Positions 43,533 through 51,863 of a DNA stretch of 64,000 nucleotides are shown one piece after another. A program made the translations under genes and the position numbers. The notes beneath the pieces are model-generated. The model had not been told where the DNA came from. It ran no database searches and was given only the letters and a program-made list of their open reading frames with translations. The stretch's first letter is position 1. Every line of letters begins with the position of its first letter. The DNA comes from Kitasatospora papulosa (lineage in GTDB: Bacteria > Actinomycetota > Actinomycetes > Streptomycetales > Streptomycetaceae), in contig NZ_JNYQ01000003.1 of the NCBI RefSeq assembly GCF_000717245.1, forward strand, positions 124,001 to 188,000. The letters run 5' to 3'.

Positions 43533-43947
43533 GCTCGTGCCTTCCCGTTGAGATCCGGATCCGCACCACGCGGTCCCGGAGGCGCCGTGGTCCGCACCGA
43601 ACAGCACAACGCCCGCACCGAAGCGCGGGCTGGTACGGCGAACCACGGCATCTGGCAGTGACGCTACATGGCGAAACCGGCCCCCACCAGAGAGCAACGA
43701 CGGGATGTGTGGGACTTGTGCGCTCGACTCACTCCTACGCAGGGCACGGGCAGTACGTGATCCACTGACACCGTGTCCGATTCGCTCACCTCTGGGGACC
43801 GGCACACCGTCGGCTGTGAACGGCCCCTACCGGGCCCGAGGGCCGGAACATGGCCAATCCGCACTACCGCCGCCCCGCCTTCGTCGGTGTCGGTAGCATC
43901 AACCGCCCTACCTGTTTCAGACACAACGACCGAAGGACGAGGACTGC
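43533..43947. other. Divergent region: csp leader and promoter of winged-helix gene
   Basis: 415 bases between divergent genes. It holds the long csp leader with a GCCCGC-GCGGGC hairpin (43610-43629), a minus-strand TAGCGT (43661-43666), and on the plus strand TAGCAT (43894-43899) as a likely -10 for the gene at 43948. No gene is supported here. Confidence 0.5.
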
Positions 43948-44562
43948 ATGTCCGAAAACACACCTACATCCGGCATCAGCGCGGACTACGCGCAGCGGAT
44001 CACGGATGACCTCGCGGCGAACCGGAGCGAGCAGGACCGGGCGCGTGCCGAGCTGACCCGTCTGCAGGACGAGCTCGTCCAGCTGGAGGAGGGTGAGCAG
44101 ATCCTGGTCAAGATGCAAGAGGTGCTGGGTGCCGCCGAGACGCCTGCCCCGCGCAAGGGCAAGGCCCGCAAGGCGTCGGTGTCCGTGCCCGCCGCGCGGC
44201 GGGCCAAGAGCGGGGCTGCGGCCGGAAAGGCGGGGAGTGCCCCGAAGGCCCGCGCGCGTGCCGGGCAGAAGGCCCCTGCCGGGAGGAACGCCGCGTCCAA
44301 GGCGGCCGGCGAGCCGACCTGGCGCGAACTGGTCACCGGGTATCTCGCGGACCAGAGGGAACCGAAGTCCGCCGCCGAGGTGGCCGCGGCACTGACCGAG
44401 GCTCACCCCCAGCGCACGACCCAGGTCACCGTCGTGCGGAACACCCTCGAGCAGGGTGTCGCACATGGGCTGCTCGAGCGCTCCAAGCAAGGACGTTCCG
44501 TCTACTACAGCCCCGTCCCGGCCGCGGACGTCGAGACGGCCGCCGGAACGCCGGCCAAGTAG
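43948..44562 (+). CDS. Coiled-coil plus winged-helix protein with histone-like linker
   Basis: A 204-residue protein in three parts: an N-terminal coiled coil (residues 10-65, RSEQDRARAELTRLQDELVQ), a Lys/Ala/Arg-rich linker (residues 68-125) like bacterial H1-type tails, and a C-terminal winged helix (WRELVTGYLADQREPKSAA, VTVVRNTLEQGVAHGLLERS). The layout suggests a DNA-binding regulator or nucleoid-associated protein that acts as an oligomer. GGACGAGG precedes the ATG. The family is common in Streptomyces but I know no assigned role. Confidence 0.85.
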   Translation: MSENTPTSGISADYAQRITDDLAANRSEQDRARAELTRLQDELVQLEEGEQILVKMQEVLGAAETPAPRKGKARKASVSVPAARRAKSGAAAGKAGSAPKARARAGQKAPAGRNAASKAAGEPTWRELVTGYLADQREPKSAAEVAAALTEAHPQRTTQVTVVRNTLEQGVAHGLLERSKQGRSVYYSPVPAADVETAAGTPAK

Positions 44563-44765
44563 CCGAAGCCCGTCGCCAGGTGGACGACGCCGCCCACGGG
44601 CCGGCCGTCACGGCATTCCCGTAGGGGCTGTCGCGGCCGGCCGGGCCCCGTTCAGGCGTTTCCTCGTCAAGGCGGTGCTCAGGGGCATCACCCGCCCTGG
44701 TCCGACCGGGTCCTCCCGTAGGAAACCCGTCCGGGCGCGGGACGTTCCGGAAGGCCTGCGGCACG

Positions 44766-45839
44766 TCAGTGGCGTGGCGCCGGGTAGGCCTTCGGCAGCG
44801 GCATGCCCCGCGCGGCCATGATGCCCCGGACGCGGTCCGGGTAGTCGGTGATGATCCCGTCGACCCCCATGTCCAGGAGGGCCTCGATGGTGGCGGGGTC
44901 GTCGCAGGTCCAGGGGATGACCTTCAGTCCGCGTCGGTGCGCGTCGCGGATCATCTTCCTGTCCGGGTAGAAACGGAAGCCCGGGTCCGTGACCGTGCCG
45001 TTCTGCGGGAAGCCGTAGTTCGGGGAGAGTGCGGTCACGCCGCGAACGGCGGCGGCGGCCCTCACGAAGTCTCCGTCGTGGTCGTCGACGTCGATCCCGC
45101 CGAGCCAGGGGGAGGCTCCGGGCTTCCCCACCTGGAGGAAGTCGAAGTTGGTCAGCGCCACCAGGGGGTAGTGCGGCGCGAGTCGGTGCATCTCCTTCAA
45201 CGCCCCCCAGTCGAAGGACTGGACGGAGACCTGGTCCTCGATGCCGGAGCGGTGGATCTCCTCGTAGACGCGGCGGACGAAAAGCTCGCGTGGCGCTGTC
45301 TGTTCGGGAGCCCCGGCCTCCACCTTCGTCTCGATGTTGAGCTTGAGCCTCTTCGCTCCGTAGGCCCTCACCAGCCCCAGGACGTCCTTGAGTTCGACCA
45401 TGCGGAAGCCCTCGGCCCGCTCCTGCTCCGGGAAGCCGGGCAACTGCTGGTATCCGCAGTCCATGGTCCTGATCTGGACGAGCGTCAGGTCCTTGATGTA
45501 CTTGCCGACGTACGGGTACATCGGATCGTCCGACGCCGACGGGCCGGTGTCCCTGCACTTCTGCGCGCTGACCTGACGGTCATGGGTCACCACCACTCGC
45601 CGGTCCTTCGTGATCTGGGTGTCCAGCTCGAGGGTGCTGACACCCAGACGTATGGCCTTGCCGAAGCCCTCGAGGGAGGACTCCGTGGTCAGGCCGAGGC
45701 CGCCACGATGGGCCTGGAGGTCGAAAGCGGCCCGGTGAACAGGCTGGTGCCGGTGGGGCGCCACGGCCGCGTGCGCGGTCGCCGGGACGGCGAGGACGGG
45801 AAGAAGGGCCAAACCGGCGATTACGCGCCTCAAGGACAT
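44766..45839 (-). CDS. Secreted glycerophosphodiester phosphodiesterase
   Basis: A 357-residue GDPD TIM-barrel enzyme. A signal peptide (LAGLALLPVLAVPATAHA) precedes the catalytic motif LQAHRGGLGLTTESSLEGF with the first His, then LELDTQITKDRRVVVTHD with the metal-binding Glu, Asp and second His, and WTCDDPATIEALLDMGVDGI near the end. It hydrolyses glycerophosphodiesters outside the cell to glycerol 3-phosphate and an alcohol. ATG at 45839 follows ACGAGG. It may complement the phospholipase in phosphate or lipid scavenging, but they are not linked. Confidence 0.95.
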   Translation of the reverse strand: MSLRRVIAGLALLPVLAVPATAHAAVAPHRHQPVHRAAFDLQAHRGGLGLTTESSLEGFGKAIRLGVSTLELDTQITKDRRVVVTHDRQVSAQKCRDTGPSASDDPMYPYVGKYIKDLTLVQIRTMDCGYQQLPGFPEQERAEGFRMVELKDVLGLVRAYGAKRLKLNIETKVEAGAPEQTAPRELFVRRVYEEIHRSGIEDQVSVQSFDWGALKEMHRLAPHYPLVALTNFDFLQVGKPGASPWLGGIDVDDHDGDFVRAAAAVRGVTALSPNYGFPQNGTVTDPGFRFYPDRKMIRDAHRRGLKVIPWTCDDPATIEALLDMGVDGIITDYPDRVRGIMAARGMPLPKAYPAPRH

Positions 45840-46078
45840 GAGTGCCTCGTCTGTCACGTCGAGCAGGACACCGGGAAGCCAACCCCGGGCACACGGCCCG
45901 CACGGAGACCCACGGTAAGCACCTCGTGAACGCCGGCGAAAGGCCGGCGCGTGTGAGGAGCCCCGCTCAGGCGGTCGTGCCCGGGCCCGATGCGGCCCGG
46001 TGACCTCGGACGAACCATGTTGACATCCGCACACGGCGTGCCGGAAGGTGCTGCCCGGACGACTGGGGTGGGGCGGAA

Positions 46079-46898
46079 GTGGAACGTCAGAGGTATGTGG
46101 AGCGGTGTTCGGAACTGTTCGCCGTGGGCGGCTTCGCCGCCGTACGGGAGACGGCCGAGGCAGGACTGGACGAGTACGGGCCGGATCCGGTTCTTCTCCG
46201 ATGGCTCGGCCAGGCCCATGCCGCGGAGGACGAGGACGATCACGACCGAGAGGCCGAAACCGCCTACCGCAAGGGCCTCGCCCTGGCGCCGCACGATCTC
46301 GGGCTGCTGGTGTCGTACATGGAGCTGTGTCTGCGTTCGGACTCCTTCGACCACCCGTCGCGCGCACGCCGTGCGGTCGAGTTGCAGAAACGCGTCGAAG
46401 AGCTGGCTCCGCCCGGGTTCACCCGAGCGCGAGCGCGTGGACGACGCGACGGGCTGGGCCGGGAGAGGCTACTGGGACGACCTGATGGCCGGTGCGGCAC
46501 TCGGGCGGGCTCAGCGGGCGGCCACGGAGGAACGGAGCGTGCTGGTCACCGATGCGCTGCGGCGCGACGCACGCGGCGAATCCCGGGAGGAGGCCGGGGA
46601 GGATCTCGACACGGCCGCGGTCGCCGCCGCGGTCGAGTTGTTGCAGGGGGCCCGCAACGCCCCGCTGCGTCTGCTCCTCGCCCACCGCGTGGCGGCGTAC
46701 GTTCTGACGTTCGCCTTGTCGTTCGGGCTGAACAAGGCGCTGGTGTGGAGCGGAGCCCTGGAATTCAGTCTGTGGGGCTGGCTGTTGTACGTACCCCTGT
46801 TCGCCGCCGAGGCGAAGCTCCGCCGGGCGGAGCGCATCGGCAAGGAGCGTGTCGTGGCACGCGTGCAGGCACGGCACCAGGCGGCGGACACCGTGTGA
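46079..46898 (+). pseudogene. TPR-type membrane protein gene, frameshifted
   Basis: The first frame encodes helical TPR-like residues (FAVGGFAAVRETAEAGLDEY, TAYRKGLALAPHDLGLLVSY) up to RVEELAPPG, and the continuation SPERERVDDATGWAGRG, a helical region and a C-terminal pair of membrane helices (VAAYVLTFALSFGLNKALV, LWGWLLYVPLFAAEAKL) lie in the +1-shifted frame ending at 46898. The span of 820 bases is one base too long, so a single extra base near 46411-46416 (GCCCGGG) explains it. As written the protein loses its membrane part. Real mutation and sequencing error are both possible. GTG at 46079 is the start. Confidence 0.75.
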
Positions 46899-47058
46899 CC
46901 GGTTCTCCCGGGCAGGCGTCCGCGGATGCCGTGGCCGGCGGCGCCCGGTCGCCCGCGTCCCGCGAGCACGGGGCCTCACCGTGCTCGCCGTCCGCTGCCG
47001 TTCGGATGAACCCGCGTCCGGCCGGGAATAGCGGGGACGGTACGTGGTTGGCCTCGAC

Positions 47059-47949
47059 ATGACTTCTGAGAAACACGGGACATTCGGACGGATCGGCATC
47101 TGGAGCAGCGCCCTGCACGGGTCGCGGACGGACGACGCGGGCAGGGGGGCGATCGCGGAAGCCGTCGCCGAACTCGAGGAGATGAAGTACGGCACCCTCT
47201 GGATCGGAGGGAGCCCTTCGGTCGAGGACGCGGCAGCGGTCCTCGGCGCCACCCGCGCGGTCACCGTGGCGACCGGCATCCTGAGCATCTGGGACCACTC
47301 CGCCGAGGACGTGGCGGCGAGGGTCGCCGCGATCGATGCGAGCGCGCGGGGACGGTTCGTACTCGGTCTGGGCGTCAGCCACGGCCCGATGGTGCCCCAG
47401 TACGCGAAGCCCTACAGCGCGATGGTCGCCTACCTCGACGCTCTCGACGCGGCGACACCGCCGGTGGACTCCGGGCACCGGGTCCTCGCGGCGCTCGGTC
47501 CGCGGATGCTGAAGCTCGCCACCGACCGGGCGTCGGGCGCCCACCCCTATCTCGTCACCGCCGAGCACACCGCGGAGGCACGCGCCGCGCTCGGACCCGA
47601 CGCGCTGCTCGCCCCTGAGCTGTCGGTGGTCCTCGACACCGACGTCGAGAGGGCCCGCACGACCGCACGGAACATGTTGTCCATGTACCTCCGGCTTCCC
47701 AACTACACCGACAACCTGCTGCGCCTGGGATTCACCCAGAGTGATTTCGACGGGGGCGGCAGTGCCCGTCTTCTCGACGCCCTCTTCGCCCTGGGTGACA
47801 CCGCGCGTGTCAGGGCCCGGGCCCTTGAGTACCTCGATGCCGGGGCCGATCACGTGGCCCTGCAGATCCTGACCGCCGACGAGGGCGGCGGCGGCCTGCC
47901 CCGGACCGAGTGGCGTGAGCTCGCCGGGGCGTTCGCCGACGAGTTGTAG
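47059..47949 (+). CDS. LLM-class (F420-dependent type) oxidoreductase
   Basis: A 296-residue luciferase-like monooxygenase-fold protein. FGRIGIWSSALHG opens the barrel, with ELEEMKYGTLWIGG, TRAVTVATGILSIWDHSAED and GRFVLGLGVSHGPMV following, the pattern of the actinobacterial TIGR03620 group that probably use F420. The substrate is unknown. ATG at 47059 is preferred; GTG at 47044 would add five residues. The end VALQILTADEGGGGLPRTEW is typical. Confidence 0.92.
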   Translation: MTSEKHGTFGRIGIWSSALHGSRTDDAGRGAIAEAVAELEEMKYGTLWIGGSPSVEDAAAVLGATRAVTVATGILSIWDHSAEDVAARVAAIDASARGRFVLGLGVSHGPMVPQYAKPYSAMVAYLDALDAATPPVDSGHRVLAALGPRMLKLATDRASGAHPYLVTAEHTAEARAALGPDALLAPELSVVLDTDVERARTTARNMLSMYLRLPNYTDNLLRLGFTQSDFDGGGSARLLDALFALGDTARVRARALEYLDAGADHVALQILTADEGGGGLPRTEWRELAGAFADEL

Positions 47950-47970
47950 AGCCCGCTCCGTCCTAGGCCG

Positions 47971-48816
47971 CTATCCGAGCTCGATGGTGGTGGCGGCGTA
48001 GATGCCGGGCAGGTCGATCTCGGGTACGCCCCCCGTGTACATCCGGGCGCACTCGAAGTTCGGTTCGAGCCCCAGACGTTCCACCAGTCTGATCGCCGCT
48101 CCGTTCGCATCGGGCACGTCCAGGGTCACCGGCTCGCCCTGCTGAGCTGCCGACAGGCCGTTCAGCAGGGCGAGTGCGACGTCGTCGGAGGCGGCGTGGA
48201 GCGGTCCGACACGTGCCCCGGTCCCGGCCGGTCGCACGGCCCCGAACCCCCTCAGTTCGCCGTCCCGCAGGGCCACCAGAGCGGTGTGGCCGGGTGTTGC
48301 GACCCACAACGAGAGGAAGGCGTCACGAGGCCCGGGGAAGAATCGGCGGTCGTAGGACGCCAGCGTTCCGAAGGGAACGGTTCCGGCGTCGACGAGCGTG
48401 ATGTCTCCGGGGGCCTCCTCCGCGTGCGGCACTCCCGCGTACCGCACGTGGTTCCAGGCGGTCCGGAATCCCGACCTGCGGTAGTTGTCCTGCTGTTCGA
48501 CCACGCCGTCGAGGCCCACGTTCCGGCCTTCGAGGTGCTTCATGGCCGCCCGCCACGCCTGGATCCCGTAGCCCTGACCGCGGACCGGGGGCTTCGCGAT
48601 GTAGAAGCCGATGAACCCGTACCCCGCTCCGTACCGTACGGCGGAGACGGAGGTGACGGGTTCGGCGTCCAGCTTGCCCAGGAGGAACCCGTGCGGGTCG
48701 GCGGCGTGGAAAGGGAGCCGGTCCCCTCTCCCCGGGTTCCATCCCTCGTCCTCGGCCCACCGCAGGAAGATCGTCATCTCGCGGATTCCGGCGGTCGTGA
48801 TCGCGTACTCACCCAT
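47971..48816 (-). CDS. GNAT N-acetyltransferase with C-terminal Acetyltransf_18-like domain
   Basis: A 281-residue protein made of an N-terminal GNAT domain (IGFYIAKPPVRGQGYGIQAW is the acetyl-CoA loop; DNYRRSGFRTAW the final strand) and a C-terminal half with ASYDRRFFPGPRDAFLSLW and VALRDGELRGFGAVRPAG, the usual YitH-like architecture. The acceptor is unknown. ATG at 48816 follows AGAGAGG. It is convergent with the LLM gene. Confidence 0.92.
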   Translation of the reverse strand: MGEYAITTAGIREMTIFLRWAEDEGWNPGRGDRLPFHAADPHGFLLGKLDAEPVTSVSAVRYGAGYGFIGFYIAKPPVRGQGYGIQAWRAAMKHLEGRNVGLDGVVEQQDNYRRSGFRTAWNHVRYAGVPHAEEAPGDITLVDAGTVPFGTLASYDRRFFPGPRDAFLSLWVATPGHTALVALRDGELRGFGAVRPAGTGARVGPLHAASDDVALALLNGLSAAQQGEPVTLDVPDANGAAIRLVERLGLEPNFECARMYTGGVPEIDLPGIYAATTIELG

Positions 48817-48929
48817 GCCTCTCTTCTACTCGGTGTTCCGGCCGGTTCGGCGGATCGACGACGCGGATCCACCGGCTGCCGAGGTGCAAGGTGCTCGCGT
48901 TCCGTACGTCCCGGCTGCGACGACGCACG

Positions 48930-49601
48930 TCATGCCGACCCACAGCGTTCCCGGAGGAGGCCGACTCCCTCGCCCTCCAGTTCCCCGAGGTACGAGGCAC
49001 GACCGGCCATGGCCATCACCAGAGCCGTGGTGGTGCCGGACACGAGTGGTCCGGAACCGGCGGTGAAGGGGCCGTCGGACGCGACGAGCCGGAGCCCACG
49101 GACGCGTCGCTTGGCGGGAAGCACGAGGTCCGAGCTCCGGTAGTGGTCGGCGACCCGGGTGACCGTCTCGATCGGGTGGTCGCGGTGGATCCCCAGCGGG
49201 CGCCGGATGTCCTCCGCGTGCACGATCGACTCTCCGAGCATGGCGACGACAGGGAGCGGCGGCTTCGTCGTGCTCGGCACGATGCTCCGGAACCGCTGCA
49301 GCGTCTCGGCCGGTGACGCCCCCAGGTGCTCCGCCAGCCGCATGGCCACCTGCCGGTCGAAGTCGAACCGGCATCGGATCACACCGGCCATCCATCGCAC
49401 CGCGTTGAGGCTCGCCGCCGCGGTGAGGTGCGCCAGCACCTCTCGCACCGTCAGTTCGCTGCACAGTGAGGGGGTCGACCACTGCGCGTCGGACAGGCGG
49501 GAGAGGTCGGACGCCAGTGCCGCTCGCTCGGAGCGGATCAGGGACCAGGTTCCGCCGGCGCCAGGGCCGTTTTCCGCCACCGGTGTCGAATCGGTCGTCA
49601 A
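48930..49601 (-). CDS. Maleylpyruvate isomerase-family, mycothiol-dependent enzyme
   Basis: A 223-residue DinB/MDMPI-fold protein. LIRSERAALASDLSRLSDAQ and LTVREVLAHLTAAASLNAVR give the N-terminal helical bundle, and MLGESIVHAEDIRRPLG carries the metal-binding His of the group. Relatives use mycothiol in detoxification or isomerisation. No ATG or GTG fits well; TTG at 49601 lies 7 bases after AGGAG (49609-49613), so I use it. The neighbours give no pathway context. Confidence 0.85.
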   Translation of the reverse strand: MTTDSTPVAENGPGAGGTWSLIRSERAALASDLSRLSDAQWSTPSLCSELTVREVLAHLTAAASLNAVRWMAGVIRCRFDFDRQVAMRLAEHLGASPAETLQRFRSIVPSTTKPPLPVVAMLGESIVHAEDIRRPLGIHRDHPIETVTRVADHYRSSDLVLPAKRRVRGLRLVASDGPFTAGSGPLVSGTTTALVMAMAGRASYLGELEGEGVGLLRERCGSA

Positions 49602-49900
49602 GGCATGTCTCCTGTCACAGATGTTCTGGGCGACGCCCTGGGCAGGAGCAGGCCGAGCCCCGTCAGGACGACAGAGGTGGAGACTGTGTCCGCACGGGAA
49701 AGTCATCGGCCTCGTGGGACGCATCAGCCGTGGAGACGCAACACGGCCGTGGAGCGCACGCTGGGAACATCGGGTCACAGGTCTCCGCGCATACAGACCC
49801 TCGGCCATCGGTCGAGACCGTGAGCGGCTTCCTGACGTCGGATCTCACGGAGCTCCGGGCCGGGCGCGTGGTCGTCGAGCGGCGGATCTAGGCAGCGCGT
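49602..49900. other. Stretch without a supported gene
   Basis: About 300 bases upstream of the isomerase-like gene. Open frames exist on both strands but their translations are Arg/Pro-rich and match nothing I know. A plus-strand end VSGFLTSDLTELRAGRVVVE stopping at 49891 could be the tail of a lost gene, but this is weak. Confidence 0.35.
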
Positions 49901-49972
49901 TCAGAAGGGCGCGTTCCACGCGACATCCGCGAGAAGGGCGAGCTCGTCGATGCTCGCGGGGCGGATGCGCAT
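49901..49972 (-). pseudogene. N-terminal GNAT remnant
   Basis: A 23-codon frame reads MRIRPASIDELALLADVAWN and stops. It looks exactly like the first strand and helix of a GNAT acetyltransferase, but the rest is absent. It is probably the leftover of a deleted gene; a chance match is possible at this length. Confidence 0.4.
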
Positions 49973-50103
49973 GAGGCCGTTCTCGTCGGATCGTGCTGGC
50001 GCGTGCCGACGGTGGTGCGGAGGGGCGGACTCACGCTCTGTGGGGAGCCCGCGCAGATGAACATGGAGCGATCGGGGCCGGACGGATGCTTCAGGCCCCT
50101 CCA

Positions 50104-50154
50104 CGCGTGCCCGGCCGGAATGCCGCCTCCGCGGCGGTTCCGGCCGGGCACGCG
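50104..50154 (-). terminator. Very strong hairpin after small membrane protein
   Basis: A perfect 17-base stem (50104-50120 with 50138-50154) continues inward as CCGCC/GGCGG after a 2-base bulge. It begins 4 bases after the stop of the 56-residue membrane protein gene. Confidence 0.85.
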
Positions 50155-50158
50155 AGGG

Positions 50159-50329
50159 TCATCGTCGGCCGATTCTGCGACCGTTTCCGATACCGGCCAC
50201 GTGCAGGGCCAACAGGATCAGGCCGATCAGCATGACGTTCGTCGAAGAGAAGACGTCGTTCGTCGCTATCTCGGCCGCGTTGATCAGAAAAGCGATGAAA
50301 AACAGAACTGCCGCAGCAATACCCAACAT
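50159..50329 (-). CDS. Small two-helix membrane protein (56 aa)
   Basis: The product has two hydrophobic helices, MLGIAAAVLFFIAFLINAAE and STNVMLIGLILLALHVAGIG, joined by a short polar loop, and a basic tail GNGRRIGRR. ATG at 50329 follows AAAGGAG at good spacing, and a strong terminator follows at once, which supports a real small gene. Such proteins are widespread in Streptomyces with no known role. Confidence 0.82.
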   Translation of the reverse strand: MLGIAAAVLFFIAFLINAAEIATNDVFSSTNVMLIGLILLALHVAGIGNGRRIGRR

Positions 50330-50561
50330 GAGGTGGCTCCTTTCGCCGTTGGAACGCATGTGCCCCCGGATGCTCGCGTCAGACCTGGAACAGCGCGCCG
50401 GTAACGGCGTGTTCGGCAGAGAGACGACGCCATCGGATCGGCAGTGGTGGCCGCACGTCCGGTGCGGGACCTGATGCGCCTGTGCCTGCTGCCGGGCGCG
50501 GCGGTCCAGACAGTGCGACGGGCCCGGGGAAAGGTGTTGCGGAGCCGGCGCGTCGATCGAC

Positions 50562-51083
50562 ATGCTCACTTCCGTGAACCCCTCGCGTGAAGCAGTCGAT
50601 TTCGGCGTCTCCGTCCGCCTCCACGTCCGCGACCTGCTGGCACGGGACCTGCCCGCGTGTACCTGGTCGGGCTCCGCCACGCATCTGCGGCATGTGGAGC
50701 AGGAGTTGGTGCGCGCCACGGCCGGAGAGGTGGACTACCTGGCCGTGTGCACCGCCGCGGATCTGCCGGTGGCGATCGGCGGAGTCGACTACCGGGTCTC
50801 CGAGGGGGCCGGAACCCTGTGGCAGCTCGCCGTGCTCCCCGCGCTGCAGGGGCACGGTCTGGGAACGCTGCTGATCCGGGCGGCCGAACAGAGGATCAGG
50901 GACCGCGGCCTGGGCAGGGCGGAACTTGCTGTGGAGGAGGACAACCCGCGGGCCCGCGCCCTGTACGAGCGACTGGGTTACGTCGCCCACGGCCGCGCAC
51001 CGGACGCCTGGGACGCCGAAGGGCCCGACGGAGCGGTCCGTCGCTACGAGACGATGTGCGTGCTCATGCGGAGGGACGTGTGA
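50562..51083 (+). CDS. GNAT-family N-acetyltransferase
   Basis: A 173-residue acetyltransferase with a complete acetyl-CoA loop VLPALQGHGLGTLLIRAAEQ followed by LAVEEDNPRARALYERLGY. The N-terminal strand VSVRLHVRDLLARDL is slightly unusual. ATG at 50562 is the first good start; the ribosome site is weak. The acceptor is unknown. Confidence 0.9.
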   Translation: MLTSVNPSREAVDFGVSVRLHVRDLLARDLPACTWSGSATHLRHVEQELVRATAGEVDYLAVCTAADLPVAIGGVDYRVSEGAGTLWQLAVLPALQGHGLGTLLIRAAEQRIRDRGLGRAELAVEEDNPRARALYERLGYVAHGRAPDAWDAEGPDGAVRRYETMCVLMRRDV

Positions 51084-51114
51084 GTTGCTCGGCCCCGGGC
51101 ATGGCGGACCTCGC

Positions 51115-51696
51115 TCACCTGCTCTCCCGGAGCAGCTTGCGTCGTTCGCCGCGCTTGGGATGACGGACGGTCACTCCCCCCATCCCGCAGGTCCCTGTCA
51201 GGCGGATCAGGGGTGAACCCGGGAGCTTCTCCGGGGTCGTCCTGTCCCGCAGACCGGCCAGCGCGGGGTCGACCTGATCCGATTCCACCGCCCAGCCGTC
51301 GGGGACCACGATCTCGACACCACCGACCTGTCCGTCCACCTCGATCTCGACCACGCGCAGCCGGCACTCGACCCGCGTGAAGTCGATCCTCACACCGCCC
51401 ATGCCGCCGTACGCCCGGATCTGCTCGGGCACGCGCCAGGATCCCCCCTTGACCGCACCCGCCATGCCGCCTTTGAGCAGCAGCGGCTGAGCGGGCTGCA
51501 CGGCGGACACCAAGTCGGCTGTGAGCGGCGCCAGTTCGACGAGGGTCCGTGCCGACAGGGCCACTTCCAGCCGGGTGCCGAGTTCGTCGAGGTCGATGCG
51601 GCCGTCGGCCGCCGCGTCCTGCAACTCGGCCACCACCGCTTCGCGGTCGGCGTCGGAGGCGCGCAGGGGAACGGGATGCGAGGGCTCGGCACTCAT
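51115..51696 (-). CDS. DUF1707 (SHOCT-like) protein
   Basis: A 193-residue protein with the N-terminal DUF1707 domain (LRASDADREAVVAELQDAAA, GRIDLDELGTRLEVAL) and a C-terminal beta-helix-like DUF2154/LiaF-type domain (VEIEVDGQVGGVEIVVPDGW). Proteins of this kind are thought to sense envelope stress or membrane state. ATG at 51696 is 6 bases after TATCAT (51703-51708, minus strand), so it is probably leaderless. Confidence 0.93.
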   Translation of the reverse strand: MSAEPSHPVPLRASDADREAVVAELQDAAADGRIDLDELGTRLEVALSARTLVELAPLTADLVSAVQPAQPLLLKGGMAGAVKGGSWRVPEQIRAYGGMGGVRIDFTRVECRLRVVEIEVDGQVGGVEIVVPDGWAVESDQVDPALAGLRDRTTPEKLPGSPLIRLTGTCGMGGVTVRHPKRGERRKLLRESR

Positions 51697-51863
51697 GGGC
51701 CGATGATATCGAGCACGTCGGCCACGTGGGCCGCGAACGCCCGCCCACCGCCTGCGAGATGCGCCCCGGGGGCTCTCCGTAGGACGGTCGAGGGGCTGGC
51801 CCCCGGGCCGGGACGCAGGCCTGCCTCATGGGCACCCGGGCGCGACCCGACCACGCTTGACCC

